Positions 18,557-28,588 of a DNA stretch of 64,000 nt are shown piece by piece. The stretch is from Puteibacter caeruleilacunae. Lineage in GTDB: Bacteria > Bacteroidota > Bacteroidia > Bacteroidales > Prolixibacteraceae. The number at the start of each line of letters is the position of its first letter. The stretch's first letter is position 1. The notes under the pieces were generated by a model. That model saw only the letters and a list, made by a program, of their open reading frames with translations, ran no database searches and was not told the DNA's origin. Both the position numbers and the translations under genes were made by a program. The DNA is taken from NCBI GenBank assembly GCA_005217565.1, contig SJCO01000003.1, positions 124,001 to 188,000 of the forward strand, given 5' to 3'.

Positions 18557-20845
18557 ATGTTTTTGAAAAAGCTTAAAATATCATTTAGGAATATACTTAG
18601 AAACAAAGTTTCAAGTACAATTGGCATTATGGGATTCGCTATGGGATTCTCAATTTGCCTGATTATCGGAATTTATATCTACACTGAAACAACTGTAGAT
18701 AGTCATTTCAACAATCATGAACGTATTTTTAGGGTTGTTGACACTGATAGTAAAACAAGTTCCATCGACTACAGACTAAATGATATTTTACTTAGTCGTT
18801 TTCCTTCAATTGAAGATGTCTGTCCGTTAGAGATTCAAGCTAACATTAATGCGCCCATTTATTCCTCAACATCATCGGTGTATGTGAAAGGACTGATCTC
18901 AACAAACAACAGTTTTTTCAATATCTTTTCCGTGAAGATTCATCAGAGTTTGGACCCTTCAAAACCTTTTATTGATCACCTGGCATCCATTCTAACAGCA
19001 TCAACAGCGCGCAAAATATTTGGTGATACCAATCCGTTGGGGCAGCACTTAAAGGTAGGCCATATGGAGACAGTTGTAAGTGCTGTAATTGAAGACTTTG
19101 ATCTTACATCTAGTATACAGGGAAAGATATTGGTCAATTCTGATAATAAAAATTTCCGATTGAACAGCAACTGGGCTAACAATGAAGTTTTCTACAGAAC
19201 CAACCATTATATTCTTTTAAAAGACCATGCAACCACACAAGCATGTGTCGCAAACATCAACAAGGAGCTAAGCTCATTTGAGAAATATGCAAAAAATGTA
19301 AAACTTCAACCATTGCAAGACATTTACCTTGACACTAGCACTCCCGATCAGCATCGTCATGGTAATAGCAAATTGCTTTATGTGTTAGCCATAATTGGGG
19401 GGCTAATTCTTTTACTATCATTGTTTAATTATATCAACTACCTCATCACACTTCAATTAAAAAGATTAAACACTATCGGAATTAAAAAGACAACTGGAGC
19501 AAGTTTTAGTAATTTGCTAGGATCATTCCTTAGCGAGATTATGATCTGGGTAGGGCTCGCATTCCTTATTTCTCTAGGCATCACCTTCTTGGTAATGCCG
19601 TGGTTCAACAATATTTTGGAACAACAATTAACACTGACTGCAATTGTAAGTTTACCTATACTATTAGGCATAATACTCACATTACTGTTTGTGATGGTAG
19701 CATCGATAACTCCTGTCGTGGTAATGCTTCGAAAGTTTAGTTTAAATGATTTCCTAAACGAAAAAACAATTCTTAAAAAGCATAAAACATTTAATCCGCT
19801 CACCATTTTCCAAATCGTAGTATCGATCTTTCTGATTACATGCATTATTGCTATTAGCAACCAATTGAACTATGTAAAAACAAAAGATTTAGGTTTTAAA
19901 AAGGAAGCACTCCTCTTAATCAGCATCCCCTACAAAGCATTGAATTATCAGTCTTTCAAGGATGAACTATTAAAACATCCAACCATAGAAAAAGGGACGC
20001 TAAGTGCCGGTATACCCGGAGAAATAACCAAGAGAATGCAAGGGAAAGACTGGAAATATACACTCCACTTTATTTCTGCAGAAGACGATTTCTTGTCCAC
20101 CTTTGACATCAAACTGATAGCAGGAAAGCTACCTGAACAGAATGACAAAAAAAGTTGCCTGGTCAATGAAGCCACCTTAAGGGCAATGGAAATATCTGAT
20201 TTCACTAAAGAAGAAGTTAACGGCATGCGAATTTCTGGAGTGGTTAAAGACTTTAACTTCTCATCGCTTCACAATGCAGTTGAACCTGTTGTTATTGAAT
20301 CAGGGACAGGACGAGACTTAAGTCTCCGTATAAATTCCAATAACATTGCCCATACCATGGATTATGTGCGAAAGGTATGGGCCGATATGACTTCGAATGT
20401 TCCTTTAGAATATCGATTCTATGACGACTGGTTCGATTCGATGTATAAGAAGGAGTATCAGTTAGGGAAAGCAATTACCATTTGCGCAATCATTGCTCTT
20501 TTAATCACCTGCTTTGGCCTGTTGGGACATATCTTTCACCTAACAACAATTAGAACAAAAGAGATAGGAATTAGAAAGGTGAATGGTGCTAAGGTTTCTG
20601 AAATCTTAACAATGCTCAACAAAGATTTCGTGAAGTGGGTGGTCATAGCCTTTGTCCTCGCCTGTCCTGTTGCCTATTATGCCATGGATAAATGGTTGGC
20701 AAACTTCGCCTATAAAACAGAACTAAGCTGGTGGATTTTTGCTTTAGCAGGGATACTTGCACTGGGAATAGCTTTACTGACAGTAAGCTGGCAAAGTTGG
20801 AAAGCAGCTACCAGAAATCCTGTTGAAGCATTGAGATACGAATAA
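18557..20845 (+). CDS. FtsX/MacB-type ABC permease, array member 6
   Basis: The 762-residue protein is the shortest member of the run. I chose the ATG at 18557 (MFLKKLKISFRNILRNKV), which fits the family N-terminus, instead of a TTG two codons earlier. Its first periplasmic core resembles that of member 3 (SSIDYRLNDIL against SSIDYRVKDIL) and so does the segment before TM6 (WFDSMYKKE). The C-terminal module is the common one, with DKWLANFAYKTELSWWIFALAGILALGIALLTVSW; its last 150 bp are closest in DNA to member 7. The spacing to member 5 is 13 bp. Confidence 0.93.
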   Translation: MFLKKLKISFRNILRNKVSSTIGIMGFAMGFSICLIIGIYIYTETTVDSHFNNHERIFRVVDTDSKTSSIDYRLNDILLSRFPSIEDVCPLEIQANINAPIYSSTSSVYVKGLISTNNSFFNIFSVKIHQSLDPSKPFIDHLASILTASTARKIFGDTNPLGQHLKVGHMETVVSAVIEDFDLTSSIQGKILVNSDNKNFRLNSNWANNEVFYRTNHYILLKDHATTQACVANINKELSSFEKYAKNVKLQPLQDIYLDTSTPDQHRHGNSKLLYVLAIIGGLILLLSLFNYINYLITLQLKRLNTIGIKKTTGASFSNLLGSFLSEIMIWVGLAFLISLGITFLVMPWFNNILEQQLTLTAIVSLPILLGIILTLLFVMVASITPVVVMLRKFSLNDFLNEKTILKKHKTFNPLTIFQIVVSIFLITCIIAISNQLNYVKTKDLGFKKEALLLISIPYKALNYQSFKDELLKHPTIEKGTLSAGIPGEITKRMQGKDWKYTLHFISAEDDFLSTFDIKLIAGKLPEQNDKKSCLVNEATLRAMEISDFTKEEVNGMRISGVVKDFNFSSLHNAVEPVVIESGTGRDLSLRINSNNIAHTMDYVRKVWADMTSNVPLEYRFYDDWFDSMYKKEYQLGKAITICAIIALLITCFGLLGHIFHLTTIRTKEIGIRKVNGAKVSEILTMLNKDFVKWVVIAFVLACPVAYYAMDKWLANFAYKTELSWWIFALAGILALGIALLTVSWQSWKAATRNPVEALRYE

Positions 20846-20857
20846 AACAAAGCGAGA

Positions 20858-23227
20858 ATGAATTTATATAACATCAAATTAACCATCAAAGGCCTGTTAA
20901 AAAACAAAATCATAACAGCAATTAATATTGGTGGATTGGTACTGGGAATAGCCATTAGTATGCTTGTATTTTCCTACGTCCGTAAAGAAAAAACGATGGA
21001 TGAAGATATGCAGGGCATCGAACATGTGTACACAGTATTAAATCAAGGAAGTTTCTCCATGTCCGAAAAAATGGTCGATCATATCAGAAATGAAATACCA
21101 GAAATAGCACACATTACTTATGCTCATTATGAATGGTCTCCTCAAGTGTTTTTAAAAGACATGAATACTGATTATCAAATCAATCGTTTAGTCGTTGCTG
21201 ATTCTGCATTTTTTAAGGTGTTTCATTTTGCTCCACTATATGGGAATCCATCAACCGCTTTGAATCGTGCAGACCAAATAGTACTTACAGAAACAGTTTC
21301 AAGAAAAATATTTGGGGAAAAGAATCCAGTGGGAGAAAAATTACAATACAACGCTACCAATCTGCAAAATGTTATGGTTGAAGTTGGAGCAGTAATCAAA
21401 GATTTATCTCACCATTCGTCGTGGAACTTTGAGGCAATCCTTTCCATACAGACCAATCAACGTATTGGATGGTATAATAATCTCCTCAAACAATGGGGGA
21501 CGCAAAACTACAGCTCTTTTGCAAGAATTTCGGAGAACTGTAATGCTGCTCTAATCAATAAAAAATTATCAGGAATATCATTAAAAGAAGTTCCTGAAGG
21601 TATAAAAGATGATATCAACTTTAGTCTGCTACAATTTACCGACAGTTACTTTGAACTGCCTAGATTAGATTTACTAAAGCATGGAAACAGGTTTACCCTG
21701 GTAATTATTGAAATTACCGGGATTTTGATTCTATTACTAGCATGTATCAATTTTATCAATCTTGTAACAGCCCAAAAGCTAAAGCGGTTGAAGAATATTG
21801 GTATTCTTAAGGTGTTGGGCGGTAGTAAAAGAAAAGTAATTAGTTTGCAAATAACAGAGTCGGCATGTGTTTTAGCGATTAGTTCATTATTGGTACTAGT
21901 CATTACTCCTTTTCTACTAGGTGAATTGAATATCCTTACCAATTCCAACTTTAGGTTTAGAAATATCTACTCGGGTTGGAATCTTTTCATTTTTATTGGT
22001 GTAATTGCTTTTACCCTTTTAACTACAGGGATTATTCCTGGAGTTATTTTTAGTAAGCAACAACTTACCATGTTACTGAAAAATAAAACGAATACTAACA
22101 AAAAAGAATACTTAAGAAACTCATTACTCATTTTTCAATTTTCCATATCCATCGTGTTGATGACCAGTGTTTTCTTTATCCAAAAGCAGAATCATTTTTT
22201 ACTGGATAAAGATCCTGGTTTTCAACGAGAAAGCATTCTATATTCAACGACAAATGATGATATTCAAAAGAATATACTGGCTTTTAAGGATGAGCTAGCT
22301 CAGATTCCTGAAGTTGAAGACATTACTTTCTCTTCAGCTTTGCTGGGATATAACCAAGCAAACTGGAGACTAACCTTAATCAATGAAGGAGAAAAGAAAG
22401 AGGTATTTTTTGCCAACTTCTTCGTTGGACCTAATTTCTTTGATTTCTTCGGTCTAAATCTAAAAAACGGAGAACAGTTCAACACTCAATCAAATCAACA
22501 AAAAGATTGGATTCTTAATGAATCAGCAATGAAGAAATTTGGTATTCGCAAGCTAGATGATGCCAGATTACTAAATGGTAATATGAATCAAGGAAAGATC
22601 ATTGCAGAGGTTGAAGATTTCAACTTTGAATCGATGCACCTACCCATACGACCTGTTGCTTTCGCATGCTCGGGAGAAGTAGATGAGGTAATCTATTTTA
22701 AAATTCATTCTCAGAATCATTCTTCTTATGAAAAATGTCTTGCAAGCATCACACAAGTATGGAATAAAATTTCTCCCGATTTTCCATTGGAGATGAATGC
22801 CCTGGATACCTCTTGGGAGGCACTGTATAAAAAAGAAAAACAGTTTCAGAAAATATTAAACTACGCATCAATCATTTCAATACTCATCTCCTGTTTAGGA
22901 CTACTCGGACTAACTTTTTATGTTATGGAACGAAGAGTTAAGGAAATTGGCATACATAAAGTTAATGGAGCTAAAATTTCTGAGATACTAACAATGCTCA
23001 ATAAAGACTTTGTGAAGTACGTGGTCATAGCTTTTATCCTTGCCTGTCCAGTAATATACTATGCCATGACTCTATGGTTGGCAAACTTTGCTTATAAAAC
23101 AGTACTTAGTTGGTGGATTTTTGCTTTAGCTGGGATACTAGCGCTGGGAATAGCTTTATTGACTGTAAGCTGGCACAGTTGGAAAGCAGCAACAAGAAAC
23201 CCTGTTGAAGCATTGAGATACGAATAG
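20858..23227 (+). CDS. FtsX/MacB-type ABC permease, array member 7
   Basis: The 789-residue protein begins MNLYNIKLTIKGLLKNKIITAINIGG, with TM1 near 22-42. The periplasmic cores are divergent. The coupling segment reads KEIGIHKVNGAKISEIL, with His in place of the Arg found in all other members, and the 3' end has WHSWKAATRNPVEALRYE where the others have WQSW or WQTW. It ends in TAG, as do members 3 and 4, and lies 12 bp after member 6. The spacer to member 8 is a copy of the one between members 3 and 4. Confidence 0.93.
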   Translation: MNLYNIKLTIKGLLKNKIITAINIGGLVLGIAISMLVFSYVRKEKTMDEDMQGIEHVYTVLNQGSFSMSEKMVDHIRNEIPEIAHITYAHYEWSPQVFLKDMNTDYQINRLVVADSAFFKVFHFAPLYGNPSTALNRADQIVLTETVSRKIFGEKNPVGEKLQYNATNLQNVMVEVGAVIKDLSHHSSWNFEAILSIQTNQRIGWYNNLLKQWGTQNYSSFARISENCNAALINKKLSGISLKEVPEGIKDDINFSLLQFTDSYFELPRLDLLKHGNRFTLVIIEITGILILLLACINFINLVTAQKLKRLKNIGILKVLGGSKRKVISLQITESACVLAISSLLVLVITPFLLGELNILTNSNFRFRNIYSGWNLFIFIGVIAFTLLTTGIIPGVIFSKQQLTMLLKNKTNTNKKEYLRNSLLIFQFSISIVLMTSVFFIQKQNHFLLDKDPGFQRESILYSTTNDDIQKNILAFKDELAQIPEVEDITFSSALLGYNQANWRLTLINEGEKKEVFFANFFVGPNFFDFFGLNLKNGEQFNTQSNQQKDWILNESAMKKFGIRKLDDARLLNGNMNQGKIIAEVEDFNFESMHLPIRPVAFACSGEVDEVIYFKIHSQNHSSYEKCLASITQVWNKISPDFPLEMNALDTSWEALYKKEKQFQKILNYASIISILISCLGLLGLTFYVMERRVKEIGIHKVNGAKISEILTMLNKDFVKYVVIAFILACPVIYYAMTLWLANFAYKTVLSWWIFALAGILALGIALLTVSWHSWKAATRNPVEALRYE

Positions 23228-23259
23228 CGAAATATAAACGATTAACCAATAGACACATG
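23223..23259 (+). repeat. Duplicated intergenic junction, copy 2
   Basis: It matches 13691-13727 at 35 of 37 positions and runs into the start of member 8, whose first 100 codons are also very close to those of member 4. Confidence 0.85.
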
Positions 23260-25641
23260 TTCAAATATTACTTTAAATCAGCATTAAGGAACTTTAAATC
23301 AAACAAATTAATTTTTGGCGGAAGTATCATCACGGTGCTACTATGCTCTCTTTGTATATCCTTATTATTTACCTATATACACAATGAACTCTCAATGGAT
23401 GACATTCATAAACGAGAGAAGGATATATACCTGATGACCATCAAGCAATCGGCTGAGAGTAACCCTGAAGGTATTGAAGCCAGTATGTTTTTCAATTTTG
23501 ATTACACCAAATATCCTGAGCTTGAAAATAAAGTAAGTGTAAAAAAGTACAATGAAGAAGAGCTACGCTTCACTATTGATAACAATATCTTTTCTCCTGC
23601 AGGGTTGGTTGTTGACAGTACATTCTTTCAAGTATTTGATTTTCAACTAAAGGTAGGTGATCGAAAAACTATCTTACAATCACCAGAGACACTCATTCTA
23701 ACTGAGCGATTAGCCCATAAGATGTTTGGTTCAGAAAATCCTATAGGAAAAACAATAACAGTAGTCAGTCGCAAGCAAAATGTGTATACAGTAAAAGGTA
23801 TTGTACAAAATCCACCTTCAAATAGTTCAATAAAATTCGATTTTATTCTTCGTGATCACAATATGGAATTCAGTCGCTCAGGCATTGACTTTCTTTTAGC
23901 AAATAATACATTTGATGAAGCAAAGTTTGAAGAACAAATCAAAGACATTGGCCATCAACACCCTCAATTTAAATCAAGTACCACACAGGTAATGCCATTA
24001 GAAGATGTATATTTTGGAGGCAAGGACATGCGAATCAAAGGCATTTTCTCAAAGTTTGGTGATCAAAAAAGCATTAAAGTACTTATGGCCATTATCATCA
24101 TTATCTTCATTATTTCAGCGCTTAACTTCTCCAATTTACAAATTATCAACATCAACACATCCTTAAAGAACATAGGCATCAATAAGATTGCAGGTGCAGG
24201 AAGCAGTCATATTCTCTTTCAGAAATTAACAGAACTACTAGTTCTGATTGTCTTATCTGCCTTATTAATAACTGGTCTTTATCAGCTTGTTCTTCCCAAA
24301 TTCAATTTATTTACTGGTGTTGAACTCCAACCTCAGGTCTGGCAAATATTTTTAATCAATGTTACAATTCTGACTTCTTTGTCGGTTGTTGCCATGATAT
24401 ATCCTACCATTGTATTTCTGAGAATACCTATCATCAACAGTTTAAAGAATCAGTACTTCTCTTCAAATAAACTTGTTGGACGTAAGGTGGTAGCTACCGT
24501 TCAGTTTTCGCTATCGTTTGTATTGCTCATCATTTCAATGGTAGTTGTAAAACAACTTAATTTAATGCTCGACAAAGACCTTGGTTTTTCATCTGAAAAT
24601 ACCATTCGCACAAAACTCATGTATGAACCTATTTACAAAGGATCTCGTGAGGACATGATCAAACAACATAAAGCGTTGCAGAAAAACTATCAGTACATCA
24701 AAGATGAACTAGCTTCTCATAGTTCCATAAAGTTCTATTCTCAGGGTTTATCCCCAATTAATCCATACACTATGCCATGGAAGAAGAAAGGTGGTGATCA
24801 AGATTTTACAACTGAGAAAGTACTAACGGTTACTCCAGATTATGCTGAAATGTTTGCTCTTAAAATCGTGAAAGGTAGATTCTTTGATAAAACAAAGGAT
24901 AAACAACGAAGTCAAAAGTTAGTAGTAAATGAGGCTGCCTTACGGCTCTGGAATATTCAAGACATTGAGAAAGATCAAATTATTAACAAATATTGGAGTA
25001 GAGGAGGCACTGGTTATGAAATTGTTGGCGTAGTAAAAGACTTTAACTTTGAACACCTATCAGTAAAACCTCAACCATTAATGATGGTTTACTTTGAAGA
25101 TGAAGATGCTGATTTTCTCATTCATTTCGAAAAGGGAGCAACGCAGACAGGTCTTCAATTGGTTGAATCCCTATTCATGAAGAATAATCCAAATCAATCA
25201 TTCAAATACACATTCCTAAGCGATGAGATTGCAGCCTTGTATGACAAAGAAAAACGTTTGAGTAAGATATACATTCTCTTTACCATCATAGCGTTTATTA
25301 TTTCTGCCATAGGGTTATTTACAATCGCTCTTTATGACACGCGAAAGCGTACTAAAGAAATTGGTGTACGAAAAGTTAATGGAGCTAAAGTTCCAGAAAT
25401 CCTAACCATGCTTAATAAAGATTTCCTGACATGGGTTGGTATAGCATTCATCATTGCCTGTCCGATTGCTTATTATGCCATGACACAATGGTTGGAAAGC
25501 TTTGCCTACAAGACCGATATTAGTTGGTGGATATTTGCGATTGCCGGTATATTGGCAATAGGAATTGCTCTATTAACCGTTAGCTGGCAAACATGGAAAG
25601 CCGCGACTAGAAATCCAGTAGAAGCCTTGCGGTACGAATAA
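23257..25641 (+). CDS. FtsX/MacB-type ABC permease, array member 8
   Basis: This 794-residue paralogue of member 4 shares its body and upstream spacer but has its own C-terminal module (TQWLESFAYKTDISWWIFAIAGILAIGIALLTVSWQTWKAATRN). The first core begins after TM1 (about 20-40) with HNELSMDDIHKREKDIYLM. Comparing members 4 and 8 marks which C-terminus is ancestral to the pair: either member 4 was converted by member 3, or member 8 was altered. The near-identical synonymous sites in 3 and 4 favour the first. An 86-bp spacer follows, then member 9. Confidence 0.93.
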   Translation: MFKYYFKSALRNFKSNKLIFGGSIITVLLCSLCISLLFTYIHNELSMDDIHKREKDIYLMTIKQSAESNPEGIEASMFFNFDYTKYPELENKVSVKKYNEEELRFTIDNNIFSPAGLVVDSTFFQVFDFQLKVGDRKTILQSPETLILTERLAHKMFGSENPIGKTITVVSRKQNVYTVKGIVQNPPSNSSIKFDFILRDHNMEFSRSGIDFLLANNTFDEAKFEEQIKDIGHQHPQFKSSTTQVMPLEDVYFGGKDMRIKGIFSKFGDQKSIKVLMAIIIIIFIISALNFSNLQIININTSLKNIGINKIAGAGSSHILFQKLTELLVLIVLSALLITGLYQLVLPKFNLFTGVELQPQVWQIFLINVTILTSLSVVAMIYPTIVFLRIPIINSLKNQYFSSNKLVGRKVVATVQFSLSFVLLIISMVVVKQLNLMLDKDLGFSSENTIRTKLMYEPIYKGSREDMIKQHKALQKNYQYIKDELASHSSIKFYSQGLSPINPYTMPWKKKGGDQDFTTEKVLTVTPDYAEMFALKIVKGRFFDKTKDKQRSQKLVVNEAALRLWNIQDIEKDQIINKYWSRGGTGYEIVGVVKDFNFEHLSVKPQPLMMVYFEDEDADFLIHFEKGATQTGLQLVESLFMKNNPNQSFKYTFLSDEIAALYDKEKRLSKIYILFTIIAFIISAIGLFTIALYDTRKRTKEIGVRKVNGAKVPEILTMLNKDFLTWVGIAFIIACPIAYYAMTQWLESFAYKTDISWWIFAIAGILAIGIALLTVSWQTWKAATRNPVEALRYE

Positions 25642-25727
25642 AACAAACGGATTCATGAAATAAGAAACAGCAAAAAAGAGTTAAGTTACAGAGCCACAAG
25701 CCAAATAACCATTAAAAATCAATCGTC

Positions 25728-28061
25728 ATGCTATTCTATTACTTAAAATTAGCTTATCGGAATGTTGTCAAGCATAAACTAAACAGTTTACTGACAATAG
25801 TCGGTTTTGGTGTAGCACTTTGTTTAGTTATACTGCTTAGCCTATACTCATATAAAGAGCTGTCGACCAACCATTTTCACGATGAAGCAAAAAGGATCTA
25901 TAAGGTTTCAGGATGGGGAACTCCCAATGCATTAGCCCCATTCCTGGAAGAGAGAATTCCGGAGATTGAATCAATTTGTAGAATTTGCGGAGGACCACAA
26001 TTGAGACAAAAGCTTGAATTGAATAAAGATACTCAATTCGAAGCGAATGGTATGATTTATACCGACAATTCATTCTTTGATGTATTTACATTTCCAGTAA
26101 TTGCTGGGAATGATGAAAACTTCCTTAATGATCCATATTCTATTGTTCTTACCCAGTCGCTCGCTAAGAAACTATTTGGAGAAGAGGAGGCCTTGGACAG
26201 AGAGATCAAAATAGGAGGACAGATTCATACTGTTAAAGGAATCATGAAGGATCCTCCTCATAACTCTTCTTTACAATTCGAGTTAGTTGTATCTCTTAAA
26301 ACCTGGGAGAAACAAGGAAGTGGTTCGCTAAAAGATAACTGGCACAACTTTAGCTATGAAACGTTTGCCAAATTCCGAGCTCCAGTTGACAAGATGGCTT
26401 TGCAGGAAAAGATACAAAAGACCATAACACAGGAAGGAAATCTGCAATACGAAGTAGAACACGTTAAGCTATACTCGTTAATGGATGTATATTTCAATCC
26501 GAGTCTTTATTCACAATTTGGAACAGGGAATAAAAAGAATGTATATTCAATGATTTGGATAGGAGTCATAATTCTTGTTCTGGCAATTGTAAATTTCTTT
26601 AACCTAGCCACCTCTCAAGGAATATTTAGGGGACAAGAGATTGGAGTTAGAAAAGTTAACGGAGGAATGCGTTCATCCTTAATCTGGCAATTCATGGGAG
26701 AATCTTTCATTTTAGCATTTGTCTCAATGATTATAGCACTTCTTCTAACCAATATTGCAATCCCATGGTTTAACCAAGTGGCACAAACCAGGTTCGATTA
26801 TTTATACCTTCAAGATATCTACCAATGGCTGGCACTAATTGCAGGGACTCTTACGCTTACTTTACTTGCAGGTAGTTACCCTGCCTTTTACTTAAGTTCT
26901 TTTAAACCTGTAGAGGTGATTAAATCAGTTAAATTAAAAACTAAAGGGGTAACTATTTTCCGACAAGTCCTGATAATCTTTCAATTTACCGCCTCAATAA
27001 TTCTGATTGTTGCAACACTTTTTATTTCCAGACAGTTGAATTTCCTTAAGACCAAAGACTTGGGGTTTGAGAAAGAAAGCATCATGTGCATTCAGCTCAA
27101 TATGGGACTGTACAACAACTACAATACGTTTATATCGCGACTAAATCAGAATCCTGCTATCTCAGCAATATCGAATACATCGGGATATATTGGAACTATT
27201 GACAGTGGATTCCGCTTGGAAACATTGTACTATGGAGAAGAAAAAGAAATCTGGTGTAAGCAAATATACGCCGACACAGCTTTTCTTAGGACTTTTGACA
27301 TTGAAATGATAGAACAACGCCAATTCAATAAGGCTAATCCTTTCATATTATTAAATGAACGAGCCATCAAACAGTTGAATGTCGAATCTCCTTTTGGCAT
27401 AGAGGTTAAACATGGCGAAGATTATCATCAGATTGCTGGAGTTGTGAAAGATTTTCATTTTAAATCATTAAAGCATGGTATAGAACCATTGACCATATTC
27501 GTTAGGCCTGTAATGTGGGGATTGGTGAATATTCGGTTCAATCCCAAATCATATAACTCTGTTGCAGAATTGGTAGCCTTCTGTAGAAACTTATCAGAAG
27601 AGCTTGCACCTAATGAAACATTTAAATATGACTTCTTAGATGATGTACTTGCACGAAGTTATGCAAGTGAGAGTAGGTTTCAACTACTTATATCGATATT
27701 CTCAGTTTTCGCAATATTCATCTCTTGTCTTGGTCTTTTCGGAATGATTGTGTTTTCAAATGCAAGAAGGACAAAAGAGATTGGTGTTCGCAAAGTGATG
27801 GGAGCTAAAATTACAACAGTTCTGACCTTGCTTATTCGAGATTATACAAAATGGATTATCCTTTCATTTGTTATCGCTACACCTATATCGTTCTATCTAA
27901 TAATGCAATGGTTATCAACATTTCCATTCAGAACTAATTTGACGTGGTGGGTATTTGCTCTTGCGGGAGGAATCACCCTAAGTGTTGCCTTAATCACAGT
28001 GTGTATACAAAGTTGGCGAACAGCTGCTAGAAATCCAGTAGAAGCCTTGCGGTACGAATAA
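25728..28061 (+). CDS. FtsX/MacB-type ABC permease, array member 9 (divergent)
   Basis: The 777-residue protein starts MLFYYLKLAYRNVVKHKLNSLLTIVG and is closer to generic Bacteroidota MacB-like permeases than to members 2-8: the coupling segment is KEIGVRKVMGAKITTVLTLLIRDYTKW and the C-terminal TMs differ (TNLTWWVFALAGGITLSVALITV), though it still ends RNPVEALRYE. It also has a canonical first coupling motif, GQEIGVRKVNGGMRSSL (near residue 305), which in most other members is degraded. The last 30 bp match those of member 8. A strong stem-loop follows, so it is likely the last gene of the run. Confidence 0.93.
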   Translation: MLFYYLKLAYRNVVKHKLNSLLTIVGFGVALCLVILLSLYSYKELSTNHFHDEAKRIYKVSGWGTPNALAPFLEERIPEIESICRICGGPQLRQKLELNKDTQFEANGMIYTDNSFFDVFTFPVIAGNDENFLNDPYSIVLTQSLAKKLFGEEEALDREIKIGGQIHTVKGIMKDPPHNSSLQFELVVSLKTWEKQGSGSLKDNWHNFSYETFAKFRAPVDKMALQEKIQKTITQEGNLQYEVEHVKLYSLMDVYFNPSLYSQFGTGNKKNVYSMIWIGVIILVLAIVNFFNLATSQGIFRGQEIGVRKVNGGMRSSLIWQFMGESFILAFVSMIIALLLTNIAIPWFNQVAQTRFDYLYLQDIYQWLALIAGTLTLTLLAGSYPAFYLSSFKPVEVIKSVKLKTKGVTIFRQVLIIFQFTASIILIVATLFISRQLNFLKTKDLGFEKESIMCIQLNMGLYNNYNTFISRLNQNPAISAISNTSGYIGTIDSGFRLETLYYGEEKEIWCKQIYADTAFLRTFDIEMIEQRQFNKANPFILLNERAIKQLNVESPFGIEVKHGEDYHQIAGVVKDFHFKSLKHGIEPLTIFVRPVMWGLVNIRFNPKSYNSVAELVAFCRNLSEELAPNETFKYDFLDDVLARSYASESRFQLLISIFSVFAIFISCLGLFGMIVFSNARRTKEIGVRKVMGAKITTVLTLLIRDYTKWIILSFVIATPISFYLIMQWLSTFPFRTNLTWWVFALAGGITLSVALITVCIQSWRTAARNPVEALRYE

Positions 28062-28074
28062 TACAAATAAAATA

Positions 28075-28107
28075 AACGATCATCTTAAAAAGGTGGTCGT
28101 TTGTTAT
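28075..28107 (+). terminator. Terminator after the permease array
   Basis: AACGATCATC (28075-28084) pairs with GGTGGTCGTT (28092-28101) through two G-U pairs, around an A-rich loop, and a T-rich stretch follows. It sits 14 bp past the stop of permease 9. Confidence 0.65.
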
Positions 28108-28259
28108 TTAAAAGATATTTAGATTATCAAATGTCTCGATTTCTTGATTAGGACTCCAATATCCAAAGAATTAACCTCTATTCTCTGCTTTAATCCCTCT
28201 GGAACAAACTTAATAAAGTTATACTGAAAACCTTTTGGTGGCAGATAAAAAAAGAAAAG

Positions 28260-28287
28260 CCGGCAAAATGTGAGGGCTATTTGCCGG
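28260..28287. other. Isolated stem-loop
   Basis: CCGGCAAA (28260-28267) and TTTGCCGG (28280-28287) form a perfect 8-bp stem with a 12-nt loop. It is preceded by A-rich rather than followed by T-rich sequence on the plus strand, so on the minus strand it has a TTTTCTTTTTTT tail and could end transcription of the minus-strand regulator, although it lies 300 bp beyond that gene's stop. Confidence 0.5.
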
Positions 28288-28588
28288 ACTTTAATTGGGT
28301 TTTAGAAAGAAATGGAAATAAAGCATGTGATATGCTTATTTATTACGGGAAAACTTGCAAAACAATCTAACCCTTAAAAACCTCCAGCACCAATCTCACT
28401 CCTTAATAGTTGCATGCTATTAATCTTCAATAGGATCTCTATTTGGTTTTAAGATCCTAATGTATCTTAAGCTTTTCTTCTTTCAAGGATTACTCTACAA
28501 ATATAACATAACAATGTCACACATTCAATTCGTAATATCGCCCATTTAAAGCACTTAATGCAAACAATAGGTAGAATTACTTAATATA

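Larger units (their letters stand above)
28062..28588. other. Intergenic region between converging units
   Basis: This 527-bp gene-free stretch lies between the end of the permease run and the end of the minus-strand LuxR-type regulator. It has a terminator-like stem at 28075-28101 and a second perfect stem-loop at 28260-28287. I find no plausible protein gene. Confidence 0.7.

Noticed and set aside
5825-28061. Array permeases as independent complete ABC transporters
   Set aside because: None of the nine contains an ATPase domain, unlike E. coli MacB; they are permease-only proteins.
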